Shown here in pieces: positions 39,311 through 50,049 of a stretch of 54,260 bases of DNA. The position numbers and the translations under genes are program-made. Positions within the stretch are counted from its first letter, which is position 1. Each line of letters begins with the position of its first letter. The stretch lies in assembly GCF_001039355.2 (NCBI RefSeq), contig NW_019774959.1, forward strand, positions 285,238 to 339,497, written 5' to 3'. Origin of the DNA: Lingula anatina. Its lineage: Eukaryota; Brachiopoda; Lingulata; Lingulida; Lingulidae. The notes beneath the pieces were generated by a model. The model worked only from the letters and a program-made list of their open reading frames with translations. It searched no databases and had not been told where the DNA came from.

Positions 39311-40660
39311 GTAAGTTTTTGGACAAGTAAACCTACATCTGAAGCTTGGCATGCAGTAGGTGCTATGCACTAGAGTTATTGTTTAATAAAAGATCGGGGT
39401 TTTAAAGCTTGGATGTAGAGTAGAGAAGAAAACAGCATGTATGAATGACTCAACTCGTCGATGACTAAATATGGCAGCCCCCTTTCTTTAAAACGCCGGT
39501 TGAATGTTTTCATTGGGTATTTTACATCACTGTCATTATTTTGTAAAATGTGACATACTGTGTGGCACTCTGGAAGATTTTTGAAGATTTTTGAAGTCTG
39601 CTGATACGTATAAACAATTTGTTGTAAAGGGCATTTTAAGGGAAAGAAGTTTGACCTAATTTTATACTCGACCTCGGGTACGTGACCGAAACCATTAAAT
39701 GTTAGGTGAGGAAGGGGCATCTCACATTAAGTGCTAAGATAACTAACCTTTCTTGCTTTTATAACACCCACCGCCTTCATATAGTGTCCATCAAATTTAT
39801 AATAATAATGTAAACATTTGTGACTGGCTATTTCCTGATTAGTATCAGAAAGTATATTATACATTTCTAGATTATATGTCAAAGATTCCAAAATAACAAA
39901 TTAAAAGTCTTATTCTTGTTTTGGTTTCTTATACATCTGAAGTTGTTTTTTTTCTTCACAAAACTTATTGCTTTCCATTCTGTTGACTCGATAAACATTT
40001 CACATTCACTTTCTTCTGTAGTACGTGTTAACAAGAAACGTATGTACCAGTACATGGGTTACACTTTTACATTGTAAAACTTTTGAGATGATTCGAGGTG
40101 TGCTTTGTAAATACCCTCTCATGCTTTTATCAAATTAGAATGTTAATGACTTGATCTTTTAAATGGGCTAAGATAATCAAACTCTCCGACATCATTTTAT
40201 AAACACAGAGTTATATTTCTGTATGGCATTTGTGGTGCTTTTACTGCATTGAAAAGAACTATAGAGTAGCCTGCCTTAAAAAAATTTTTTTTTTTTTTGC
40301 TACATTCAAAAGGAATGTTCTAATTTTAAGAAATCATTAACTTACAAATATAGTATCTGTAAAATTGATAATTTCCCCCCATTGAAAAGATCGAGATATT
40401 ACTGTACAGTACTTGCCCTGGGGCTTGAGTGTCAGCCTATAACATACTACAGATTTACAACAGTATTTCCTTAGCATAGCTCATTTGAAAGTCTTGTGTG
40501 CTTTACTTAAATGCTATTTTCAAACAGTCTTATACCTTTGTCTATCAAGAAGGACATCACAAAGAAAAAATGGTTATTACATATATTTAAAAAAAAGAGT
40601 GATGTCTTCACATCTTTTTCGCCAACCTGTGATTTAGTGCTGATACATAGTATAGATTTT

Positions 40661-40703
<43 letters not shown>

Positions 40704-40716
40704 CACACACACACAC
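40661..40716. repeat. (AC)n microsatellite
   Basis: An AC array with minor interruptions (one G near 40665, extra A near 40700). It generates artificial Cys/Val and Thr/His frames. Confidence 0.95.
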
Positions 40717-41383
40717 ATATATGTATCCAAAATCAGCCTTAACATATAATTACTATCCACCACCACACAATATGCCACCTCTAAATTGTTATCAAGATGA
40801 TTGCTCCCAAACCACATGTCACAATTTTTTCCATATATAGATAATAGATTTATATCCATGTGACATAATGGATTGTGTCATGCCCAATGACAATATTGCC
40901 TTGTATGGAAATGTGGATATATTACCCTGATAGGGAATGAGTCATGGTTATATTTGGTTTGAAAGGTGATTTGTGTCACTTTGACCTACTTGTGGGAGTA
41001 ATATGTTGTCTTAATATCTTTGGACAAGGTAAGACATCACAGGTGCAATTCTTTAAGGGGCACATATCTGTCTCCAGTTTTAGGTTTGTTATTTAGTATT
41101 GGGTATAGATTTATTTGAAAGAATTTGAAAACTTAATTAATTATTTTTTGGATTAATTGATTACAAACCGAAAATAAGACTAAATTTTATGCATTTTAAA
41201 ATTTTGATCTACACAGTTATTCATATCAGGTTTTTGTCATGTAACTTTCAATACAAATTTTCAAAATATAAATGAAGATAAATATTTTAAAGACATCCTG
41301 ATGATATGTGGTCAAAGAAGTCTTGGATATTGCATTTATTAGTTAAATTGAAATTCTAGGCTAGGATTTCACCAGTAGGTGCA

Positions 41384-41412
41384 GGGGGGGGGGGGGGGGA
41401 GGGGGGGGGGGG
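41384..41412. repeat. Poly-G run
   Basis: 28 G with a single A at 41400. Strong G-quadruplex potential and likely sequencing-error prone. Confidence 0.9.
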
Positions 41413-42756
41413 TTCTCTCTCCTCAGATATGTTTTTGGCTTTATGTCAAACAGTAAAATATTTGAATTTTATCAAAATCTATATGCACTTCGACCAGCAA
41501 TGCATACTTATCATCTGAAGTAAAACAAATGAAATATGTTTCAATTTTGATTTGTAACAAGGATTTCCTTTATAATACATTCTTTCATCCATGAGACTTT
41601 TGTATGTATTTCAGATTATTTGCCTTTCAAAGTCTTAGTGTATTATCATTATGTGTATTAATTTTCGAGATCTCATTTGCACTGCCATATATTATTTCCT
41701 TACTAGTAGCCTTATGTCTTGTGAATCTGTCACATATAGTCTTGAATAAATTCTTTTATGAATTTGAAAATTTTCTGTCTAACAGTATCAGAGTAGATTG
41801 TAATTTTGCCAGTTTTTGTATTTATAAAGTTTTTTACCTTAGTCTTAGAATTTTAATAAATTTCTTTGGCAGTACAGTTGCTATGATACATCTGATTGTT
41901 AAAGTGGCATTTGAAGTATGCTCATGTTGAACTTTACCTGTATTTTATGGCAAGTAAACTTGCCAGGGGGCGTATCACCAACTCAGGTGAGAAGAATTTG
42001 AGACAAAATTACGATGGCTAAAATACAGAATTTATTCTATAGCTGTTTTTGACCATCACTGAAATTTATATTGCTTTTGGCAATGTATCTGTTGTCTTTA
42101 CAAATGTATTAATTTAGTGATATATTTAAGTCAAAATTAGTAAAGAAAATTAAATTTACCCCTTGGATGCACCCTGAGGGTCAGAACTGGAAACTCACCC
42201 CAATCATGGGCATGTTGATAATGAGAAGGGAAGTTTCCAGCGACTTTTGATATTCAGGGTGTTACTAGAAACAGCAGAGACATGCTGATGTGAAATAGTA
42301 AGTTTCCATTGAGGTCTAAAACTAGGGGGTCCCTCAAGGGGACATGTCACATATTTCACACCTGGATGTTTTGATACACCCCCTGAATGCTCTTGTTATC
42401 TAGGTCATCCCCTTGTTGAGTTTTGAGCTGCCCCCTGTGTGCTCATGCCTGGTGATCACTCTGGTTTTATTGCTGTGGCACTTAGTTTTGCTCCCATTGC
42501 TGTGACTGGATTGTAATCCTCTTTACACTTCTTTATGGGGATATACTAGACAGGGACCATCTCAATACATACATTTTTCAAATCTTAGTATGTCCATAAA
42601 GACGAAGAAAATTTTACATTTACATTTTAATTTCACTAATATATATATTTTTAAATGCATTTTTCCTCAGTTTTGAAAATCTGGTAAAAATAACATGTCT
42701 GTTTTAACACTAAGCTTCTAATGACCATATAATTTGCCTCACTTAATCCCTGTGGG

Positions 42757-42810
<54 letters not shown>
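42757..42810. repeat. (AAT)n microsatellite
   Basis: About 17 uninterrupted units. Confidence 0.95.
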
Positions 42811-42811
<1 letters not shown>

Positions 42812-43682
42812 TCATAGATGCTGTGTACAAGTCCAGTTTGGAAAACGCTCTTAAAATCTGCAGTTGTAATTTTAAAAATTGTTGTATTTAAATACTTTCA
42901 TGGAATACTGTTTTGAAAGTGAAATTAATTAAATTACTTTAAAATGCATAAAGAAAACACTATCAAATATCAGTTGCATGTCTAAGTTTTTTAGTGGCAT
43001 GTTTAATATTGTTTCACTTTTGATAGTGACAACATAATCAGTGTTTTTAATTTGAAGTTAAACATAGTTGAAGCATATTTCTTCTCTGTTTGCTGTGTCT
43101 AGATTAGAAGCTTGCAGTTTTTGACTACTGTCCAAAAAACGCTTTGCTTGAAAAATATTAGAGTAAAGTCAAACAGTTTGTAGTTCACACCCTTACATAG
43201 AACATCTCATTTTGCTGCACCCATTATACAAAACAATTGGAAATCAATGCAAAATCCATAAGTCAATAGACTGTCACAGTTTTGACAGGCATATGTTGGA
43301 AATTAATGTATTAATGTTGTTATCTGGTATTGAGATGGCCCCTGCATCTTGTTTACCTCTACAGGCGTGTGTCGTTCCACCTTGATTAAAAATCTTACTA
43401 AGTGGGTGTCTTTGCTGACTGCACTGTTTCTTTGACTAACATTAATCGGAACGTGGCAGTGTGGATTGTTTGCACGCACATGATTAATTTGGAAATCTCC
43501 TTTTTTGACTTCTACTTACCTGCGCAACTTTTCACAGCAGTATATATATATACAAGGTTGTAACTGGTGGCTCATAGTGCAGGATTTACAATGTAAATAA
43601 TTGAAGATGCTTTATGTTTGGTAGAAAATGTCTGCTGCTGCTTTCTATACTTAGAGGTGAGGGGAACAACGAAAATAGCAAC

Positions 43683-43687
<5 letters not shown>

Positions 43688-43737
<50 letters not shown>
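43688..43737. repeat. (GA)n microsatellite
   Basis: 25 uninterrupted units. Nearby sequence to about 43890 is also purine-rich and produces artificial Arg/Glu frames. Confidence 0.95.
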
Positions 43738-43743
<6 letters not shown>

Positions 43744-44185
43744 TGTATGTGTGGAAAAAGACAGAAGTGTGTGTATTTGCATGCATGTGTGCCTATGTTT
43801 GTGAAAGAAGGAAAAAGAGAGAGGGAGAAAGAAAGAAAGAGAGGGAGAGACAGAGAAAAAGCTGGGGCTAAGAGAGAGAGAGTGAGAGAGAATCATGCAC
43901 ATGCAATCATTCTTGCACCAAATCTGCATAAGAATGAAATATTTTTATTGCAATTGAAACAATTCATTATATATAAGGTAAGTGACTGTAAATTATAAAG
44001 TTATGTTTAGGTTGTCATTTGAGCTACCAGTTATATGCCTACCTATATACTGGCTGGAAAGAAATCTCTGCTGATGACAGTTCTCGAGCAGCCTAATTTC
44101 ACGTTTCAGCTTTAAGTAAAGTGAAGGGCTGAGTCCAAGTGCCACTAGTCTTGACCACAGGGTAAACTCAACTCTCAGGGAAAAG

Positions 44186-44233
44186 TGACCTTGACATTAA
44201 GGTGTTATGACCTTAACCCTGAAATGACCTTGA
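44186..44233 (-). promoter_or_regulatory. Three extended nuclear-receptor half-sites upstream of exon A
   Basis: TGACCTTGA occurs at 44186-44194 and 44225-44233, with a variant TGACCTTAA at 44208-44216. On the - strand they read TCAAGGTCA, TTAAGGTCA and TCAAGGTCA. TCAAGGTCA is the classical extended half-site for monomer-binding nuclear receptors (ERR, SF-1/FTZ-F1, LRH-1). Start-to-start spacings are 22 and 17 bp, and all copies point the same way. The last ends 18 bp before the exon A start codon, so the sites lie in the promoter or in the 5'UTR depending on the unknown transcription start. Confidence 0.45.
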
Positions 44234-44251
44234 CCCAAAGTATAAAGTATA

Positions 44252-44834
44252 ATGCCTTCAAGAGGATTCTTATGTTGTTGTAAAGGTAGCAGCCCAGAGA
44301 AATACAAGGTTACCGAAGTCACAGACGAACAGTTGGAACAAAAACCCAAAAATACACCAGAGCCAGCCCAAACTATCGAGGTAAAGGCACCTAGTAAAAC
44401 AAAAGAAAAAACACCCTCGCCTCCAAAAGAAGTTCAGCCTGAGGTTCAAGAGCCTGAGGTCAAAGTTCAAAAGTCACAGACAGTCGAGAGCTCAGCACCG
44501 GTCAGTGCCCCTCCTCCTGTGAAAAAGGGGAAATCTCCGCCACCAGAGGTCACTAAAGAAGAAACACGACCCACAAGCCAAGACAGCACCAATTCTGTAT
44601 CTTCAGCCAAGCGCCACGCCCCAAGACCCCCTGTTTTTAAAGTACCTGAGCACTTGGTGAAGCAGAAGGCACCCACACCCCCTAAAGAGGTCCGTAAGGA
44701 AGAGGAAGAGGTTGATCCTGTCGTGATGGCCCAGTTGGAAGCCCTAGTAAACCGTTTGGAGGCGGTGGCGAGCAAGTTGGAGAATATTTCCTCCCGTGGA
44801 ATTGGTGGCGGTGGCGGTGCAGGAGCTTCACAAG
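44252..44834 (+). CDS. CAP1: Cyclase-associated protein, coding exon A (alternative first coding exon, N-terminal extension plus RLE motif)
   Basis: First coding exon of a cyclase-associated protein (CAP/Srv2), which recycles actin monomers with cofilin and can bind adenylyl cyclase. The start is the first ATG after an in-frame TAA at 44243-44245. It encodes 194 residues plus one base (phase 1) before the donor AAG|GTGAGA. Residues 1-12 hold a Cys triplet (8-10), possibly palmitoylated. Residues 13-155 are Lys/Glu/Pro-rich and look disordered, with PP and SP/TP motifs. Residues 159-179 are the canonical CAP N-terminus, MAQLEALVNRLEAVASKLEN, with the RLExAxxKLE motif that resembles the family's RLE repeats used for oligomerisation and cyclase binding. 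A GGGGGAGA linker follows. M159 (44726) matches where human CAP1 would start, so the 158 preceding residues are an extension. It joins in frame to 49946 through a GAG codon made across the splice. Confidence 0.9.
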
Positions 44835-47800
44835 GTGAGAAATGGACCACTTGGTTATAATATGGTTTTAACTTGGTCGTTATGGTAACGGTGTATAACT
44901 CAGTGATGCTATGAAAGTTTTGAGTCAAGTAATTGGTGATGTCACTAGACTAGAAGGAATTCATATGGTGATTATGTGGTCTGCATATTCGATGGTTTTG
45001 ATATTGAAGGTATATTGTATGATGAATAAAATACTATTGAAATTGTATTTGTAATAAGTCGCCCTATATTCTTGCATTCCTGTATTGCATTAATTATTGA
45101 ATAACATGATCTAGTTTAATATGTTTATGTTTGATACTGATTCATATATGTTTAATTTCTTCTGCATTTTCACCATATGTCTAGTTGATATAATATACCC
45201 TCAGCTCCTTTCAGGGTTGGATTGCGTGAAAAAATAAGCAATTGCAATATTTTTAGGATTGAGGATTGAAGACCAAAAACACGGTTTTTATATTTTCATA
45301 GAGTGACAACTGTCAAATGCTAGAAAACTATTGAAGGAAAGTATGTTGTTTATTATATTCTTAAAGTTTTTTTTCTTTTTTTCACTTTTTTCTTCTTTTT
45401 TTCACTTTTTTCACTAGATTTATCCATGTAATCCCATGGCCAACATTGCTATTTTGAAGTTCGCATATTTATACTAGTTTCAGTTTAATTTACAGGGAGA
45501 AATAGGTGTAGTATATATGTTCCTGCACAGGCTTTTCCAACCTACAGAACAAATTTGTTTAATTACAGGTAAATTGCTTTGGTTGCAGATTGATGGAACA
45601 TTGATGGCCCGTGTTTGACTGACTAGAAGGCATGAATTCACGTAAAGGTGTATTTTACCTGCTGGATGGCAGCTTTTAACCCATTTCCCACGACATTTAG
45701 GCAGTTATTGAGTTAATTACCTAAGTGGGGATTTGTACTGGCAGTAACATGGAAATACTGGTCGTAGTATAGAAATGTTTGTCACTGTTTTACTTTTTTT
45801 TTTCATTTTAGGGGTTAATTTCAAGGCATTATCACGAGCATGACATGAAACACTTCTATCATATTTTTTAGAATTTTTTCTACTTTTTTTTTTTTAGATA
45901 GGGTGCCTCAGACAGTAATCAGTTTGTTTGACCTCATCAGATATTCTCATCTCATATTTCCTTGTAGAATTTAACTAAATGAATAAATTTTGTTTCAGAT
46001 ATTGAAAACCTACATAAAATCATAGGATTATCAGAATAGTCTGAAGACTTGTTTCCACTATGGTCATTTTAAGACTTAAAACTTGAGATCATAAATAGAT
46101 ATTGAAAACTTAAATGAAATCCCAGAGTTAAACAAAAAAAAAAAAGTGGTCATATTTGGACTTAAACCTTGTCCAAGTTAAGAGGATAACAACTGTTCAT
46201 TTTGGCCAAAAATTGAATTTTCCTGGGGTAATCAACAATTTTTTCATGCTAGCCATTGGATAATAAATCCATTTCTACATTCAAGGATAGTCCCTGGTTT
46301 TTTTCTAAAAGGTTTTTTTTTTTTTTTTTTGCGATAATCTCTTAAGAGATTATTACAGAGTATAGCTATCTATGAAGGTCACATGGTCCAATGACAAGCA
46401 CAAATTTTAAAAAAATTACTATAACTGCTGTTTTTGTGGTAAAATAGTATATATTATATTTCTATGAGTTGTTTACAATCATGTACAGCAGTATATATTG
46501 TGAAACATAGATCTGATATGAAGAGTTGTTGTCCCTGTAAGCTTCTCAGGATACAAGTGTCCCCAGCATATTAGAAAGAATGACTTGTCATGTCGTCTGC
46601 AAGCTGTCACATGGCATCCATTCAAAGATGTTTGAGTTTTTTTTTTACTGAAAAATGTTTTATTGATAGGCTGATTACGTACTTTATGAAGTGCACCGAT
46701 TTCTTTTTATGTCTGGATTAAAAAATATTCCAAGTATATCAGTCTAGGCTTAGCTAAAAAATAGAGTTTTCTGTGAATTAGTGCCCAGAGACTGACATAC
46801 ATACTGTTAATATCTCATAAAGATATCCCTACTATACAAATTAGAGATTCTTAAGCTTTTTTTACAGGGACAGTGGAATATTTTGGTATGCATTGCAACA
46901 GATTGTCATCTTGCTGCTTAACCTGTCACCAGGAAAAATGAGAAACACCAAAGTTTTTCTAAGATGAAAAAATTTTATTTGAAATATTTTTAGAAATTTC
47001 ATTGATGAGTATCAGCCTGGGATTAAATGCACTTGATGATCCATCGTAATTAACTTACATATATACCATCAGTGGGTGCTTGTAACATGCAAAAAATGCC
47101 ACCAACTCCCACCAAAAGTTAAATGCTGTATTTTATTAATAAATTTTTAATTTAACGATTTCATTCTAAAATTTTGCCTTGGGTGTGGAACAAAAATTTT
47201 AATGAGGGAATAATTAAGCAGTGTGACTTAGTCCCGACAGCTGGTACCCTACTGCCCTGCAAGCAGTTACAACTCTTAATCATGCAGCTTCTGGGCACCA
47301 ACGAAATAATTTTGTCTTGTCACCACTGTACTAGTATAATCTCCATCTTTTCTGTCTCAGACTCATTGTCAAGAGGAGGTGTGTAAAGCTGTTAAACTGA
47401 TTGCATTCAGTGAAAGATCCCCGTAGAGTTGGGTTGATCTAAGTAGAATTGCAGTTTCTTTGGGAATGAGCTCTCTGGGTCTCTGGCCCGAAATTGGGAC
47501 GAGTATTTAAGCATTTCGTAACCATTATCTTAAACATGGTGTCAGCCCTAAAAGCCACCATATGGTTGGTGAAAGTTTCAGCAATTTCACTGACTGTCAT
47601 TGCTAATAGATATGCTCATAGGGCACCTGTGTTACATACTTTGGAGCCCTGAAGCTGAGTTTTCAGGCTTCTTCATGCAATGATTGAGTTGTACACTATG
47701 TTACATCCTTGGGCCCTGAAATGGATGATGATGAGCTGGACAGAAATATAGACCACATGTGTTTTGTGGCTGTTAGAAATTGTCATATGTATCATACTTC

Positions 47801-48245
47801 ACTGTCTTTGCGGACTGCCAAGCGAGCTGTCGCGTCCGCCTGACAATGTTGGTGTTGTAGAATGGCATTAGGAAAATATTCTTGACTTTTATGCTGTGAA
47901 AAGCCAGTGTTTTGTCTTTACTTGAGTTAAACAGCTACAGAACAGTTGTCTTTATGTGCTATGGCACCGTTTCTCTACTCACGACAAGTCGATCAACTGT
48001 CCTCGAGGAGATATCTGTCAGTTAAACTCTGACAAGACTTACAGGCAGAGAGTACAGTGCTTCCCACAGTTATAACTCTGACAGGAGCGTGCAAAAAGAC
48101 TTGCTCAAGTTTAGTTCTGTCATAAATGCTCTTTGTGTCAAAAACGAATGACTCTCAGACTTTGAGTGCCATTTTCAGCAAAAGCTTTAAGGAGGTTTTC
48201 TTCTGTGTTCCAAGTTCCAAGCAGACGTAAGTTTATGCAAAGACA
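44835..48245 (+). other. CAP intron after exon A, containing the probable second promoter
   Basis: AT-rich intron sequence with T runs and a (TTTTTTCACTT)-type repeat near 45365-45415. An inverted copy of the dispersed repeat lies at about 46165-46420. The last 450 bases (about 47800-48245) are more complex and CpG-richer (for example near 47810-47840 and 47990-48010). They probably contain the promoter or 5'UTR for exon B. An acceptor-like TTCCAAGCAG ends at 48224, but a TAA at 48228-48230 lies in frame with exon B, so exon B is not a simple in-frame internal exon. Confidence 0.5.
46165..46420 (-). repeat. Unclassified dispersed repeat, copy 2 (- orientation), with 20-bp palindrome
   Basis: Its reverse complement aligns in order with 31388-31618 through several conserved blocks, among them CCCCAGGAAAAT, GCCAAAATG and TAATAATCTCTTAAGA. 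In this copy the last block is part of a perfect 20-bp palindrome, ATAATCTCTTAAGAGATTAT, at 46334-46353. A poly-T run (to 46330) adjoins it. Boundaries are approximate and the family is not recognised. Confidence 0.6.
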
Positions 48246-49188
48246 ATGTTCAAGGTGAATTTGAAGAAGACTGGATTTTGGGGTCAAGATGCTGCTGGCG
48301 AGGAGGAGCCAGACCAAACTGAGACAAAAGAAGGTGGTAACAATGCTATTGCTCACAGTGTTAACATAGCCGAGAGGAAGCAAGCTTTTGATCCACAAAG
48401 CGGGCAAAAGAAAGGCGGGGCGCCCAAAGCAGACGTGGCTGCTAGAAAGCAAACTTTTGAGTCCAAAATCCGTCAGAATAAGACCACAAAATGGCAGATG
48501 CCCTCAGGAAAATATGGTGGAGGAAAGGGAGGTGGAAACAGCAGAGCACCCTGGGTAACACAGCCAGGAAAAGCCAAAGCCCCAGCTCCCCCAGTGCCAT
48601 CTGGTGGCCAATACAGCACAACTTCCTCACTTCAAGTTCCAAAAGAAGAACATCCAGTTACCCCAGTGACTGCCTCGGAAAAGGAATCACCATACAGTAG
48701 CCCTGGGCCATCTAGAAGGTCATTTGAAAGCCATCTTGGCAGCCGTAGCCCAGAGCCAAAAAGAACACCCCTCAGCACAGATTCTGTGAGAAAAAGTGAA
48801 AGTTCATGGTCTACCAAACCAAAGGAAGAAATATATGCAAGTGAGTCGAGTAATGGCGAGATGCAATCAGCATGGGAAATGGAATCATCTTGTTCAAATT
48901 CTCCAAGGCTGGAGAAAAAAATGTCAGAATATGGCTCTCCAAGTCAACAAAGAAAAATGTCCGAATTTGGCTCTCCGTCACACCAAAGGAAGATGACTGA
49001 AGCTAACTCACCTCGACTCCAGAGAGAGATGGAGGAAACAACCAGCATGTACGGAAGTGCCAATCCCAGGATGGCAGCATCCCAGAAAGTGCTGAGTCAT
49101 TCTTCACAAGGCAGGGAGGAGCATCATTACACGTCTCACTCTGTGGTGCAGCAAGGTCTGTGGGAGGGGGGGGGGGGTTCTAGTAAAG
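48246..49188 (+). CDS. CAP1: CAP gene, alternative first coding exon B (Ser/Pro-rich N-terminal module, novel)
   Basis: A long open frame beginning at ATG 48246 after an in-frame TAA at 48228. It runs 318 codons to TGA at 49200-49202. Three possible donors (after 49155, 49182 or 49188) all leave phase 1, the phase required by the shared CAP exon at 49946, so it is read as an alternative first exon. The module is not recognised. Residues 1-12 are basic/aromatic (MFKVNLKKTGFW). Two related motifs, IAERKQAFD (41-49) and VAARKQTFE (64-72), follow. Residues 85-120 are Gly/Pro-rich and 130-215 Ser-rich with many SP sites. Residues 218-265 contain four 12-residue repeats of the type GSPSxQRKMSEF. 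It ends in a GGGG linker, as exon A does. It lacks the CAP N-terminal RLE motif. It could instead be an unspliced single-exon gene, but length, composition and phase favour the CAP link. The donor choice, and so the right end, is uncertain. Confidence 0.65.
48897..49040 (+). repeat. Four coding 12-residue (36-bp) tandem repeats within exon B
   Basis: Residues 218-265 of exon B divide into four units of 12: NSPRLEKKMSEY, GSPSQQRKMSEF, GSPSHQRKMTEA and NSPRLQREMEET. SP at positions 2-3, a basic residue near 7-8 and Met at 9 are kept in every unit, and E at 11 in the first three. The first and last units share NSPRL. Each unit has an SP site, and the central two also have an RKM[ST] site, which would suit phosphorylation (inference). 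Confidence 0.85.
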
Positions 49189-49714
49189 GTATACCAGGAT
49201 GAAAGAGAAAAAAAAATTCATTTTACCTGAAATGCAGTAATAACACTGCTGTCTTACTGTGCTATATTTAACACTTGGTCCTTTTTGCCAAACATCATTT
49301 GAATAATTATAATATACTGCATGTCCAGCAGAAATGTGTCATACTGTGTCATTTAGCAAACTTATGATCTGTACGGACAGATAAAGTTAACAACCAGAAA
49401 TTTGAAGGAGATGCCGTTTTTTTTTTGTTTTTTTTTAAGTTTTTATTTGGGGGGGGGCGGGGACTGACTGAGTGATTAATTTGGTTTATCCCTGGCGTGT
49501 GAACTTTATTTGAGTCATATAAGAAACTAAGAGTGATTAATAGTAGTGATTTATGCATATGTAACTTTATATTTTTTATGCATCAGCCATCTTCATCAGT
49601 ATATAACGACAGAAATTTTCATTTCCAGCTAAGAGAGGAATACTATATGCTTGCATATTGCTGCCATTTTACTGAACTTGATGTTATGATTTACAAGAGT
49701 TTTTTTTACAGTGC

Positions 49715-49746
<32 letters not shown>

Positions 49747-49945
49747 GCTCCAAAGTCGATATCTCTCTTTTTGAAAAAGGATGACAAAGATTTCTTTAGA
49801 CAAGAGGGGATGTTATCATAGTTAAATGTCCAATAAAAAGGAGTCGAATTCCAGTCCGAATTAAATCTTATGTAAATGAGACTTTTGATTCAATGTATTT
49901 TTTATTTTTTTTTTTTGCTATAATGTTATATTGTGGTCATTCCAG
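49189..49945 (+). other. CAP intron between exon B and the first shared exon
   Basis: No exon is supported. It has T runs near 49417-49437 and 49720-49745, and a T-rich tract with TATAATGTTATATTGTGGTCATTCCAG forming the acceptor at 49945. The 83-codon frame at 49533-49784 is AT-rich, has no domain and lacks splice support. Confidence 0.6.
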
Positions 49946-50049
49946 AGGTGTCCCATGCCTTTGTGACGGCCTTCGATGACCTAATGAAAGGGAGTCTGGC
50001 CACCTTCGTAGACCTGAGCAATAAGATCGGAGGAGATGTCAAGGAATCG
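49946..50049 (+). CDS. CAP1: Cyclase-associated protein, shared exon: start of helical folded domain
   Basis: An internal exon between acceptor ATTCCAG (ending 49945) and donor TCG|GTAAGA (starting 50050). The first two bases AG complete a codon with the single base left by exon A (GAG, Glu) or by exon B. The next 34 codons (49948-50049) end in phase 0. The peptide begins VSHAFVTAFDDLMKG and ends KIGGDVKES. It matches the first helix pair of the CAP N-terminal helical folded domain; human CAP1 has VQAFDSLL and KEIGGDV in the same places. This domain binds ADF/cofilin-actin and speeds filament disassembly. The IGGDV motif is strongly conserved in the family. Confidence 0.95.

Larger units (their letters stand above)
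39311..44251 (+). other. Non-coding stretch 5' of CAP coding exon A (possible first intron plus 5'UTR)
   Basis: No coding exon is supported. It holds an (AC)n array at 40661-40716, a G run at 41384-41412, an (AAT)n array at 42757-42810 and a (GA)n array at 43688-43737. A plausible acceptor, TTTCACGTTTCAG ending at 44109, could begin the 5'UTR portion of exon A. The AT-rich hydrophobic frame at 41604-41930 and the - strand frame at 39376-39720 have no recognisable domain. Confidence 0.4.

Noticed and set aside
39376-39720. 114-codon - strand frame with a segment (KTFNRRFKERGLPYLVID) that recalls sequences downstream of retroelement reverse transcriptases
   Set aside because: The resemblance is short and from memory, no catalytic motif is present, and no neighbouring element parts were seen. 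A protein profile search would decide it.
41604-41930. 108-codon + strand frame with a hydrophobic, membrane-like translation
   Set aside because: It is AT-rich sequence with Phe/Leu/Ile bias expected from T-rich DNA. There is no recognisable family and no promoter or splice context.
43586-43998. Arg/Glu- and Ser/Leu-rich frames around the GA array
   Set aside because: Simple-repeat translations with no gene context.
44241-44247. TATAAAG as a TATA box for exon A
   Set aside because: It lies only 5 bases before the start codon, too close to act as the promoter for a transcript containing that ATG.
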